From positions 110,179-174,178 of the forward strand of contig NZ_QXFH01000074.1 in assembly GCF_003581615.1 (NCBI RefSeq): a stretch of 64,000 bases of DNA, read 5' to 3'. Under the pieces are notes generated by a model. The model saw only the letters and a program-made list of their open reading frames with translations. It ran no database searches and had not been told where the DNA came from. A program made the translations under genes and the position numbers. The DNA comes from Flagellimonas lutimaris (GTDB taxonomy: Bacteria; Bacteroidota; Bacteroidia; Flavobacteriales; Flavobacteriaceae). Position 1 is the stretch's first letter. Each line of letters starts with the position of its first letter. Of this stretch, positions 37,244-48,200 are shown piece after piece.

Positions 37244-39181
37244 TTAGAAATGGTATCGGACAAAACCTTCCATGGCTTCGTATTCTGCCATTCCAAGCGC
37301 ATTATATCTATTGGCTGTATCTTTATTTCTTTGTTCTGCACGTTGCCAAAACTCCCGTTCGTCGTTTCCAGGGAACATAGCACTATCCTTTTGGGATTGA
37401 TGTTTAAATATGGCATTGATTTTTCTGTTCATATCTTTTGGGCCAATCGGCACGGCCATTTCCATATCTGCAATATCCCATTCCTGCCAAGCTCCGCGGT
37501 ATAACCATACGTAACAATTTCGAATCCAATCGGAACCTTCGTCCAATAAGCGCTCTATGGCTTTTAAGATTACTTCCAGGCAAACTCTGTGTGTACCATG
37601 TGGGTCAGAAAGATCTCCTGCAGCAAAAATTTGATGTGGCTTTAGTTTGTTCAGCAAATCGTAGGTTATTTGAACATCTTCATCGGAAAGCGGTTTCTTT
37701 CTAACGGCACCTGTTTCATAAAATGGCAAGTTTTGAAAGTGTGCATTTTCTTCATTTACACCACAATAGCGACAAGCGGCCAAGGCTTCTCCTTTTCTTA
37801 TTAATCCTTTAAAATCCTGTACTTCGGGGCTGTCCAATTCTCCTGGCTTTTTGTTGGCCAAAAATTCACGGACCTCTTTGAATTTCTTTTTGAGTTCCTT
37901 GTTGTCTTTTTGCACGTCCGTAGCAAAATCTAGGAATCGTATTACTTCATCGTCAAAAACTGCAATATTACCTGAAGTTTGATACGCTACGTGAACATTA
38001 TGTCCTTGGTCTACGAGTCGCAACAAGGTGCCTCCCATCGAAATCACATCATCATCGGGGTGGGGGCTAAAAATCAAAGATGTTTTTGGGTGGGGTTGTG
38101 CTCTTTCGGGTCTTTGACTATCATCGGCATTGGGTTTGCCTCCGGGCCATCCGGTGATTGTTCGTTGCAATTGATTAAATACGGAAAGGTTGATTTGCTC
38201 TGCGGAACCCACTTCGGCAATCAGGCTACCCATACCATATTCATTATAATCTTCGTTGGTCAACTTTAATATGGCCTTTCCGAGCTTTTCGGATAGCCAA
38301 ATCGATGCAGTTTTGATGAGTTTCTCGTCCCAATCGCATTCGGTTACCAACCATGGAGTCTTTATTCTTGTTAGGAAGGATGATGCAGCTCCGTCAAGAA
38401 CAAAATCACATTTTTTATGATGCTGTAAAAATGTTGCAGGAACAGATTCTTTTATTTCACCTTCTACAGCTTGCTGTACAATAGGGGCTTTTCCTTCTCC
38501 CCAAGCCATTATAATAATTCTCTTGGCGTCCATAATGGTGCCGACGCCCATAGTAACTGCTCTTCTTGGAACATTTTCTTCACCGAAAAAATCACTTGCC
38601 GCATCAAGGCGTGTAACACGATCTAAACGAACCAATCTGGTCTTGCTATGAAGTGAGGAGCCAGGTTCGTTGAACCCGATATGCCCAGTTCTACCGATTC
38701 CGAGAATCTGGATGTCTATGCCTCCGACATTTTTTATTTTTTCCTCATAATCCAAGCAATATTTCCTGATTTCTTCCTTGGGCAAGTTCCCATTTGGGAT
38801 GTGTACATTATGAGGTTCTATATCGATATGGTCAAACAAATGTTCATTCATAAAACGGACATAACTATGAATGGAATCTGGATCCATTGGGAAGTATTCG
38901 TCCAAATTGAAAGTCACTACATTTTTAAAGCTTAGCCTACCTTCTTTATAAAACTGAACTAAATAGTCGTAAACCTTGGTAGGAGTGGACCCTGTAGCCA
39001 ATCCGAGAACGGCATTTTGACCCTGCTCTTGCTTTTGTTTGATGAGACTGGCTATTTCATTTGCTACATACCACGATGCACTTTGTGAATCTTGGTAAAT
39101 ATGGGTATTAATTTTTTCAAACTTCACGGTTTCGGAATCCAGAGGTTCTTTTTTTAATAGATTGTTGGCTAACTCCTGCAT
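37244..39181 (-). CDS. nagB: Glucosamine-6-phosphate deaminase fused to a PIG-L/LmbE deacetylase domain
   Basis: Start is the ATG at 39181 (MQELANNLL), giving 645 residues; an in-frame ATG at 39325 lies upstream of the promoter and is rejected. Residues ~20-285 are a complete NagB: ATGSTPTKVYDYL, NLDEYFP (Asp94) and GIGRTGHIGFNEPG (166-174). NagB turns glucosamine-6-phosphate into fructose-6-phosphate and ammonia. From ~365 a PIG-L/LmbE domain follows with the zinc motif SPHPDDD (374-377 HPDD) and a later DPHGTHR. This family deacetylates GlcNAc derivatives. The fusion is known in Bacteroidota, but its second activity is not settled. No separate nagA lies in this locus. Confidence 0.93.
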   Translation of the reverse strand: MQELANNLLKKEPLDSETVKFEKINTHIYQDSQSASWYVANEIASLIKQKQEQGQNAVLGLATGSTPTKVYDYLVQFYKEGRLSFKNVVTFNLDEYFPMDPDSIHSYVRFMNEHLFDHIDIEPHNVHIPNGNLPKEEIRKYCLDYEEKIKNVGGIDIQILGIGRTGHIGFNEPGSSLHSKTRLVRLDRVTRLDAASDFFGEENVPRRAVTMGVGTIMDAKRIIIMAWGEGKAPIVQQAVEGEIKESVPATFLQHHKKCDFVLDGAASSFLTRIKTPWLVTECDWDEKLIKTASIWLSEKLGKAILKLTNEDYNEYGMGSLIAEVGSAEQINLSVFNQLQRTITGWPGGKPNADDSQRPERAQPHPKTSLIFSPHPDDDVISMGGTLLRLVDQGHNVHVAYQTSGNIAVFDDEVIRFLDFATDVQKDNKELKKKFKEVREFLANKKPGELDSPEVQDFKGLIRKGEALAACRYCGVNEENAHFQNLPFYETGAVRKKPLSDEDVQITYDLLNKLKPHQIFAAGDLSDPHGTHRVCLEVILKAIERLLDEGSDWIRNCYVWLYRGAWQEWDIADMEMAVPIGPKDMNRKINAIFKHQSQKDSAMFPGNDEREFWQRAEQRNKDTANRYNALGMAEYEAMEGFVRYHF

Positions 39182-39212
39182 GTTTTTGTCGGGTTTAACA
39201 AGTTTTACAGTG

Positions 39213-39220
39213 CAAATATA
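39213..39220 (-). promoter_or_regulatory. nagB promoter -7 element
   Basis: TATATTTG on the minus strand (perfect TAnnTTTG), 31 nt before the nagB ATG, with a TTTG at 39242-39245 as -33 candidate (21-bp spacing). The -33 candidate lies inside the phased GC/AT repeats at 39241-39273. Confidence 0.6.
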
Positions 39221-39240
39221 ATTTAAAAAAGCATAAAATA

Positions 39241-39273
39241 GCAAAATATTGCAATATATTTGCATTTGTTTGC
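39241..39273. promoter_or_regulatory. Phased palindromic repeats, candidate operator between nagB and the DeoR gene
   Basis: GCAAAATATTGC (39241-39252) and GCAATATATTTGC (39251-39263) are near-perfect palindromes that share a GC, followed by TGCATTTGTTTGC. GC steps recur every 10-11 bp. The block overlaps the -33 region of nagB and sits 93 bp upstream of the DeoR-family gene, so it is a plausible binding site for that regulator. Confidence 0.45.
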
Positions 39274-39333
39274 GGGATTTCGAGAATATTACCATTGTTT
39301 TTATAGTAAATATTTTTTTCTGCAATAGTTTTC

Positions 39334-39341
39334 TACTTTTG
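39334..39341 (+). promoter_or_regulatory. -7 element of the DeoR-murQ transcript
   Basis: TACTTTTG, a perfect TAnnTTTG match, 24 nt before the ATG at 39366, in a T-rich region divergent to nagB. Confidence 0.6.
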
Positions 39342-39365
39342 ATTTTGATAAAAAAGGATGCTTAG

Positions 39366-40115
39366 ATGCTAAAAGAAGAAAGACAGCACTCCATACTTAA
39401 TGAGGTGGAGTTGCACAATAGGGTACTGCTGACAGATTTGGCGGAGAAACTTGATGTATCCATAGATACGGTGCGGCGAGACGTTAAAGAACTTGATGCG
39501 GAGAATTTATTGGTCAAGGTTCATGGGGGTGCAGTTTCTTTAGGGTTTGCCAATCACAGCCCTCAACAGAGTAATGTTTATGCACAAGACAAGAAAATAG
39601 CTATTGCTAAAAAGGCGATGGGCCTTCTTAAAAATAATAGTGTCATTTTAATTGATGGAGGAACGACCTGTCTCGAGTTGGCAAGATTATTACCTGTAAA
39701 TCTAAAGCTTACTTGTTTTACCTTGAGCTTACCGGTAGCTATAGAACTGCTTCGTAAACCTAATGTTGAAACAATATTTATTGGCGGTACACTTTCGAAG
39801 GGTTCACAAATAGCTATGGGTTCCAGTACAATTCATGCATTGTCGCAAATTAAAGTAGATTATAGTTTTATTGGGACCGGTTATGTAGATACAGAATTTG
39901 GATTAACAGAATTTGATTGGGATGTGGTTCAGACGAAAAAGGCTGTTATCAATGCTTCTAAGAAAGCTGTACTTTTATGTATTTCGGAGAAGTTAAATTC
40001 CCAGCATCGCTTTAAAACTTGCGATTTGAATGTGATTAATACCATGATAACAGAGTTGGAACCCTGGGACTCAAAACTTAATGCATTCAAAAATTTAAAC
40101 ATACAAATACTATAA
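39366..40115 (+). CDS. DeoR/GlpR-family transcriptional regulator
   Basis: 249 residues. N-terminal DeoR HTH (LLTDLAEKLDVSIDTVRRDVKELD, then LVKVHGGAV) and a C-terminal sugar-phosphate-sensing DeoRC domain (ILIDGGTTCLELARLLP, FIGTGYVDTEFGLT). Such regulators typically repress sugar or amino-sugar genes and release DNA on binding a phosphorylated sugar. It lies divergent to nagB and 4 bp upstream of murQ, so it probably controls both; effector candidates are MurNAc-6-P, GlcNAc-6-P or GlcN-6-P. Confidence 0.92.
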   Translation: MLKEERQHSILNEVELHNRVLLTDLAEKLDVSIDTVRRDVKELDAENLLVKVHGGAVSLGFANHSPQQSNVYAQDKKIAIAKKAMGLLKNNSVILIDGGTTCLELARLLPVNLKLTCFTLSLPVAIELLRKPNVETIFIGGTLSKGSQIAMGSSTIHALSQIKVDYSFIGTGYVDTEFGLTEFDWDVVQTKKAVINASKKAVLLCISEKLNSQHRFKTCDLNVINTMITELEPWDSKLNAFKNLNIQIL

Positions 40116-40119
40116 AGTT

Positions 40120-40935
40120 GTGGTAGAAAAGCACATTAAGATTACTGAGGAACCATCCAACTATGATCGATTGGATGAAATGGATACTTTGGAGATTGTG
40201 GCTAACATCAATAATGAAGATAAAAAAATAGCTGATGCTGTCGAATTGGTGTTGCCCCAGGTTGCCAAAGTGGTGGATGAAACCACCACACGTTTTGAAA
40301 AAGGAGGTAGATTATTTTATATAGGTGCCGGTACCAGTGGTAGATTGGGTATATTGGATGCCTCCGAGATACCACCAACTTTTGGAATGCCTTATGATAG
40401 GGTAATCGGACTCATAGCTGGTGGAGACCATGCTATAAGAAAAGCTGTAGAGTTTGCAGAAGACGATACCGAACAAGCTTGGAAAGATCTTCAGGAATAT
40501 AATATTAATGATAATGATGTTTTGGTGGGCATCGCTGCTTCAGGCACCACTCCGTATGTTTTGGGAGGTATTGCAGACGCAAGGACCAATGGGATTTTGA
40601 CAGTGGGGATTACCAATAATCCTGGTTCTCCATTGGCCCAATCCACCGATATTCCAATTGAAGTTAATGTGGGGCCAGAGTTTTTAACCGGAAGTACCCG
40701 AATGAAAAGTGGAACTAGTCAAAAATTGGTGCTTAACATGATTTCCACCGCTTTGATGATTCGAGTAGGCAGGGTCAAAGGCAACAAAATGGTAAATATG
40801 CAGTTGAGCAATACCAAGTTGGTGGACAGGGGAACCCGCTATATTATGGAGGAATTGGAATTGAATTATGATGATGCGGAAAAAGCACTTAAAAAGTATG
40901 GTTCGGTGAAGTTGGCTATTGATGCTTTAAAATAA
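40120..40935 (+). CDS. murQ: N-acetylmuramic acid 6-phosphate etherase
   Basis: 271 residues, GTG start 4 bp after the DeoR-family stop. SIS-fold lyase: the phosphosugar loop GAGTSGRLGILDASEIPPTFG-type run (GAGTSGRLGILDASE visible), GIAASGTTPYVLGG and GSTRMKSGTSQK. It removes lactate from MurNAc-6-phosphate to give GlcNAc-6-phosphate, following AnmK. Slightly shorter than E. coli MurQ (~298) by loss of C-terminal residues. Confidence 0.95.
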   Translation: MVEKHIKITEEPSNYDRLDEMDTLEIVANINNEDKKIADAVELVLPQVAKVVDETTTRFEKGGRLFYIGAGTSGRLGILDASEIPPTFGMPYDRVIGLIAGGDHAIRKAVEFAEDDTEQAWKDLQEYNINDNDVLVGIAASGTTPYVLGGIADARTNGILTVGITNNPGSPLAQSTDIPIEVNVGPEFLTGSTRMKSGTSQKLVLNMISTALMIRVGRVKGNKMVNMQLSNTKLVDRGTRYIMEELELNYDDAEKALKKYGSVKLAIDALK

Positions 40936-40941
40936 ATCAAC

Positions 40942-42060
40942 TTACTTAGGAACCAAACGGTAAATGCCTTTGCCTTCAATTCCAACATAAATAAATCCAT
41001 CGGGGCCTTGGCGTACATTCCGAACACGCCCCATACCATCCAGTAATTTTTCGCGGTAGACTACTTTATTGTCATTTAACTCTAATCGTTCCAAGTATTG
41101 AAAAGCTAGTGAGCCAACCAATAAATTCCCTTTCCATTTTGGATATTTATTGGAAGTAACAAATGTCATCCCTGATGGTGCAATGGATGGTGTCCACTGA
41201 TAAAGTGGCTGTTCCATTCCAGGTCTTGAGGTTTCATCGGTAATTTCTGTACCACTGTAATTAATGCCGTAAGTGATTATTGGCCAACCATAGTTTTTTC
41301 CTTTTTTAATGATATTGATTTCATCTCCACCTCTGGGGCCATGTTCGTGTTCCCATAAGACTTTTGTTTCTGGATGAAGGGCAAGACCCTGCGGATTCCG
41401 GTGTCCATAGCTGTAAATGGCTTTCTTTGCACCAGATTCATCAACAAACGGATTGTCTTTGGGAATGCTGCCATCATCATTTAAACGATATATTTTTCCA
41501 CCGTCACGGGTTATATCCTGTGGATTCACATCTCTATTTCCTCTTTCACCAATGGAAAAAAATAAGTGCCCGTCTTCATCAAATTCTAATCTGGATCCAA
41601 AATGTTGTCCTCGCGTGGAGTTGGGAGAGGCCTTATATAAAATTTGTTTGTCCACAAGTTTGTTATCTGATAATTTGGCTCTCATTACAGCTGTATTGCC
41701 TCCTTTTCCTTCACCTTCAGTGGAAGCATAAGACAAGTATATCCAACCATTGTTTTCATAATCGGGGTGTAGTTCAATATCCAATAAACCACCCTGTCCT
41801 CTGTTGTAAACTTTTGGAGAATTTTCAACTTCTATTGTGCTTCCCGATGTGCTAAGTAACAGTTTACCAGACTTTTCAGAGATTAAAATTGCATTGTTAG
41901 GCAAGAAAACGAAGCCCCAAGGGTTTTGAATATTGCCAACTACGAGTTCCTCAGTAAAATCAAAGGTTTCGGGAAGATTTATGCCTTTATCAGACTTTTG
42001 GGCACAAGATGTACTAAGCAGTACAACGAAAAAATATGGTAATAAGAGACTTTTTTGCAT
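40942..42060 (-). CDS. PQQ-dependent aldose sugar dehydrogenase-like lipoprotein
   Basis: 372 residues with a lipoprotein signal (MQKSLLLPYFFVVLLSTSCA). Six-bladed GSDH beta-propeller: NPWGFVFLPNNAILISEKSG, GQGGLLDIELHPDY, HRNPQGLALHPETK and EHGPRGGDEINII, matching soluble aldose sugar dehydrogenases (YliI type) with Ca2+ and PQQ sites. It would oxidise sugars in the periplasm if PQQ is available; no PQQ synthesis genes are seen. Convergent with murQ (6-bp gap) and separate from that locus in function as far as can be judged. Confidence 0.88.
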   Translation of the reverse strand: MQKSLLLPYFFVVLLSTSCAQKSDKGINLPETFDFTEELVVGNIQNPWGFVFLPNNAILISEKSGKLLLSTSGSTIEVENSPKVYNRGQGGLLDIELHPDYENNGWIYLSYASTEGEGKGGNTAVMRAKLSDNKLVDKQILYKASPNSTRGQHFGSRLEFDEDGHLFFSIGERGNRDVNPQDITRDGGKIYRLNDDGSIPKDNPFVDESGAKKAIYSYGHRNPQGLALHPETKVLWEHEHGPRGGDEINIIKKGKNYGWPIITYGINYSGTEITDETSRPGMEQPLYQWTPSIAPSGMTFVTSNKYPKWKGNLLVGSLAFQYLERLELNDNKVVYREKLLDGMGRVRNVRQGPDGFIYVGIEGKGIYRLVPK

Positions 42061-42213
42061 AATTTTACGTTGAAATAATAGATTTTATAGATGAACGGCA
42101 TCTTTTTAGTTGCTGGGTGTAATGAATATAAGCAGAATTTTATAAGAACAGAAAATTACTATTTAGAATATTGAGGTCCCAAATCTGAGTATTCTTCAAA
42201 CAAGACTTAACCT

Positions 42214-45200
42214 ATGCTCCCACAAAAAACAAGGCATCTGCTATATGCCGTGTTGTTGGTGTTCATATCAATCTTCGGTTCCACGGTATTGGCAAAAACT
42301 CATGTTGCTGAGATACTTACAGGTATAGTATCCAGTAAAACAGAGTCCGAGACCCAAAAAGAAACTCCAGATGCAACTCTAGAGGTTGTATCGTCCGAAG
42401 AAAACGAACTGTTTGCAACAACCGCTATGTTTGCTACCATAATAAATGGGGCGAACGAGCAAGTGGTATGCCCAAATGATGGAAGTACTTTGGCCAAGTT
42501 CTTTTTGTGCGGTACAAGCGATATTAGAACACTTACCCTAAGTCAGTCCGGAAGTTCTTATCAGTGGCAACAGCTAGACCCAAACTCTTGTGCGCCGACC
42601 GTAGTGGACGATTGTCCTACTATAAATAATGCCTGTACATGGAATACCGTTGGAACCAATTCAACTTTTAATTTGTCCTCATCAGGAGAGTTTAGAGTTC
42701 GTGTTGATTCAGGTCAGTATTATTATTTCAAAGCAACGCTTAACCCATTAGATCCACAATTAATCAAAGACGATATTATTTGCGGTAATCCGGGCAGGGT
42801 TGAGGTAACCAATGTGCCTGCAGGATATGAGTATAGTTTGAACAGTTCTGCAGGACCTTACCAAGATGATCCATTTTTTGATATTACGGCCCCGGGGGAT
42901 TACAGGGTTTATGTGAGATTGAAGAATGTTTCCGCCACAGCCTGTGTATTCCCATCCAATTTAGTCACCATTGATGACTTGGACATCAATGTAGATGTCA
43001 CCGCAAATGATATTTTGTGCAGTGGGGAGTTGGGAAGTATAGATGTTCAAGTATCGGGTGTTCCTAGTTTTTACACCTATAGACTGGTGAAAAACGGGGT
43101 GACTGTTGATACTTTTGGACCCAACGGAGCGGATAACTATACCTTTGCCAACGTAAGCCCCGGAACGTATAGTATTCGGGTAGAAACCAATAGTTGTTCA
43201 GAAACCATTACAACCGATATTGATGGCGACCCTATTGTAATCGGAGGAGGGATAAGCCCGTTAGCGGTTTCCTCAACCGCTTCGGATAGTTTTGGTTGTG
43301 GTGCCACTTCCGTAGATGTTAATGTAACTACCAGTGGAGGAACTGCGCCTTATCGTTTTAGTGTGGATGGAGGTCCATTTGGTTCAACGTACTCAAATAG
43401 CGCTACTTTTTCCGTATCTACTGCGGGAACCTATAACATTTTAGTAGAGGACGCCAACGGATGTCAACGCACTGCGGCGGTAGCTGTGGAAAATATTCCG
43501 CCACCCGTATTCAATTTTACTGAGGAAGATGCCAATTGTGGGGGAGCCAACGACGGTAGGATTACGATAAATGTAACTAGTGGATATGGATACGAAATTC
43601 TTTACAGTGTTGATAATGGTGCAACTTTTCAAATAAGCAATGTATTTTCCAATTTGGCCCCAGGAAATTACGATGTTGTATTGCGCTACGAGCAGGATTC
43701 ATTTACTTGTGAAACCACACCTCAAACAGCAACAATCGGTACACCATCTACGATAATGGCTACTGCTTCGCCCGATAGTGTGCCCACCTGCTTAGATGAA
43801 AACGGAGGACAAATCACAATATCAGGAGTTGCTGGAGGAACTGCACCATACGAGTACAGCGTGGGAGCTGGCTTTAGCACAAATCCCGTATTTCCAAGTT
43901 TGGGAGTTGGAACCTACACTCCTATGATTCGTGATGCCAATGGATGTGTGCAGGCACTTCCAGATATCGTATTTAATACTTTGAACAAACCAACGGATTT
44001 GGACTTTAGTATTTCCAGTCTGGATTGTATTACTACCACCGCTTCTTTGGATTTGACCGTCACGGGAGGCTCTGGAACCTATACCTATGAAATTATAGCT
44101 CCGGCCGCTAGCGCTGTGAACAATGGAAGCAATAGCACATTTACCGGTTTGGGATTGGGAACCTACACTTTTAGGGTGACGGATAATGAAGGTTGTTCAT
44201 ACGATGAAAATTATGCCATCACCGATATCAGTTCCATTGGAGTACAGGCACAGCAAACCCGAGTGGTTACTTGTGCGGGTGATTCTGATGGAGAAGGGCG
44301 ATTTTTGGTGGATGGATTCAATACGACCTATAGCTATAGTATCGACGGAGGTCCTGTTTCTGCTGGGCAAAGTAGCAGTATTATTCCTTTTACAGGATTG
44401 TCCGCTGGAAGCTATGTGATTTCCGTGACCGATGAAGAAACCAACTGTTCGGATACATCAATTTTGGTGATTGAAGAACCTTCAACGGCCTTTGCGATTT
44501 CCGGTTTGGATGTGACCGATATGAGCTGTCAAAATGGAAACATAGGAGCTGTTCGTATCAATACTGTTGGTGGTTGGGGAGGTAACCGATATACCCTGAC
44601 CCAGCCTGATGGTTCTACAAGAGGCCCAAAGAACGGTAGCACATTCTCCAACCTATCCCAAGATGGATCTTATCAAGTAAGTGTGACCGATGCCAACGGA
44701 TGTACCTTAACCGATAGTTTTACATTAACTCGTTTAGATGCGCCAACCTTGACCTTGGATAACGGAGCATCAGATTTTTGCTACGATAACTTTACCGCGG
44801 CGACCGTAGCTGTAAACGCTTCTGGTGGTTTGGCACCCTATCAGTATAGAATCAATGGGGGAGCATTGGGGGCCAGTAATAGCTTTACCGGACTTACCCC
44901 AGGAACCTATACTATTGAAGTAATAGATTCCAATGATTGTAGAGATACCGTAACAGCGACCATAGAGCCTCAGGTTATTGCCAATGCAACCACGATTCAA
45001 GAGTTGGACTGTGCAGGCCCTCCCGGTCAGATTCAGGTAAATATTAGCAATGGATACACTTCTTCAGGAGATTATGATATTTATGAAGTGAGCATCAATG
45101 GCACTCCATATACTTCAAATAACAACAATATAACAGGAAACTCCTTTGTATATAGTATACCAAATGATGGTTCCATAATTTCAGACACCACCTACCAGTT

Positions 45201-48200
45201 CATGATTACCGATGCAAATGGATGTACTACGGAAACCAATACAGTAACCATTTCCCCACCAGAGACCATTGCAGGTACCGCGGTGCCAACAGACACGCAA
45301 TGCGGGGATAATCTAAGTGGAGTTGTGGAGTTGATTCCAGATACCACGCAAGGTATCCCTCCGTATGAATTCAGTAATGATAATGGAGCGACCTTTAGTA
45401 CACAAAATATATTTTCTGGATACGGTCCAGGAACCCATGGTGGATTTATTATTCGAGATAGTAGAGGGTGCGTGAGCCCAGCATATTCTGTCACCATAGG
45501 AGCAAGCTCTCCCTTGGATGCCATAGCAACACCCACGGATGCCGTTTGTTCCATAGGTTCAGTAAACGGTTCTATCTCTGCAACTATAAACAATGGCGTT
45601 GCGCCATTTGATTACGTTTTGGTGGATGAATTTGGAGGTGTGATAGCATCATCTACGGGGACTGCAAGTACTACGGTAAACTTCCCCAACTTACCTTTAG
45701 GAAACTATACGGTGATTACTACGGATGCACAGGGCTGTGAAGACCGCGACCAAGTGGTCATTGATCAAAACCAGTTGGATTTGATTCCTTTGGACGCAGA
45801 CCCGGCCATTTGTTCAGATACCTCATTTCCATATCGAGTTCAAGCAACAGGAGGAACAGCGCCATATGAATTTAGATTGGTGGGAGAGCCAACTTTTAAT
45901 CCTGCTACATCTGGAGGGGATACTTACGATTTCACGGGTCAAGTAGTTCCTGGAGTAACCTATTTTGTTGAGGTAAGGGATGCTAATGGCTGTACCTATA
46001 TCGAAGAGATTGACCCAATTGGCCCCATTAATCCCGTAGCCGTAGCAGCAACGTCCTTGGCAGCCTCATGTAACGTGGCAGGCAGTGGTGCTATCGATTA
46101 TGAAGTTTCGGGTATATCAGCGCCGGGTGATTTCACTCTAACATTACAAAACACAGATACTGGTGCAACGGTTTCCGGGCCAACATCATTTACAGGTGAA
46201 ACCATTCCTTATAATGGAACATTTACAGGATTGGCACCAGGGAACTACCAAATTATTGTTACCGACGACACCAACGGATGTAGTGGGAGTTCTCTAGCTT
46301 TTATAGATATCAGTTCAGTTTCCATTGCCATCGATAATTTTGTGGAAGCTACCTGTAATGTGGGCGCTTTGGTGACTGTAAGAGGTTTTGGTAGCACAGG
46401 TCCGTATAACTACGCCTATGTGCCAACAGGAAACCCAGCACCGTCAACATTTACATCCGAAACTACGTTTGAGATAGTAGGACCATATCCGGCCGACTAT
46501 GATTTTTATGTGCAAGATGCCAATGGATGTGCGGCCTTAACAACACTTACCGTCACACAAGAGGCAGGGGTTCCAAATCCAGTAATTGATGTAGTAAACC
46601 AATGTACCGCAACAAGTGGCTATCAAATTGATATTGTTTCACCATTATCAACTGGTTCTGGATTGCCAGAAGAAACTTTCCAGTACGATATTGGAAGTGG
46701 TTTTCAAACAGGAACTACTTTTATCGTGCCCAACCCGGGAAGCTACGTTATCACCGTTAGAGATGGCAATGGATGCACCAATACGGTAACAGCAGAAGTT
46801 TTTGATTTCTTCGCCATCAGTGCAGATGCTACGTCTTATCCAACCTGTAATGCAGGAGATGGAGAGATTACGGTGAACACGACTGGAGGTAGTGGTAATT
46901 TTGAATACCAATTGAGAGATGCAGGTACATTGGCCAATATGGGCCCTGCTCAATTCACTAATGTTTTCGTTAATGTATTGCCAGGGGACTACAACATTTT
47001 GGTAACCGATTTAGATTCCAACACTGCCCCTTTGTGTTCTGATGAAGCCATTGTAAATGTTTCGACAGTAAATACGCCAGTTATTACGGCTACGCCAAGC
47101 AGTGATGTAACCTGTTTTGGGGCTGATAACGGAACTATTTCCATAGAGCTTCAACCAGGAAGTGATACGGATACGCCTATTAACTATGTATTGTATCAAG
47201 GTTCAACTTCAAATGTTATTGCAGGGCCACAAGGGTCTCCAGTGTTTGATGATTTGCTACCAGATACCTATCAAGTTGAGGCAGTTTCCGATAGAGGTTG
47301 TACCGACCGTTCAGGGGACATCATCATAGATGAACCAAGCGAATTGATGGTAAATGCAATCAATACCGATTTTAGTTGTAATCCATCAAGTAATCAATTC
47401 AGTACAGCGACCATTACAATTTATACCGATGATAACGGTGATGGAACAGGAACTCCAACAGGATCAGGTTCATATACTTATAGTATGAATGATGGCACCC
47501 CTCAATTTGACGGTACCAATTTCCAGACCAGCAATACCTTTGAGGTGATTGATAATGGAACGGACCAAACCATTGTTCTGACGGCAAGGGACCAAAATGG
47601 CTGTGAGGAGACGTCCACCGTAACCATCAATACGCCAACGGACATTACCTTTAGTTACAATGTAAACCAAATTACATGTGATGCTTCAGGAATGGGAGTA
47701 AGTCCAGGTTCAATTGATGTTATTGTAAACGAAGGACCCGGAAATTATGAGGTGGAAATTCTGCCTTTGGGCTCCGAACCGGCCCGTAGCTCAGGTGGGA
47801 GTGATCGAGTTACTTGGAATATAGCAACACCCGGGGATTATATTTTTGCCGTTACCGATGTGGGCAGTGGAGGTTGTACCTATTTAACTACCACCATCAA
47901 TGTGCCGGAATACAATAATATAGAAGCAGTTATTGCCGAGGTGGATCCCGTAACCTGTTTTAATGGAAGTGATGGTTCAATAAGTTTGGAAATCAATAAT
48001 TATAGTGGAGTATATAATTATGAAGTATTTACACGAGATAATGCCGGGGTGGAAACATCAACAGGTGTAACCGGAACTTTTGATACCACCGCACCGATAA
48101 ACACCCCCGAGATTATTCAAAATGTACCTGCAGGAAACTTAGTGGTACGTATTGAAGCATTGGATTCTCCGTATTGTGATGCCGTTAGTAACGTTACAAC

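Noticed and set aside
39182..39325. 48-residue N-terminal extension of nagB from an ATG at 39325
   Set aside because: It crosses a perfect -7 box and an AT-rich promoter region, has no conserved sequence, and the NagB family starts near the ATG at 39181.
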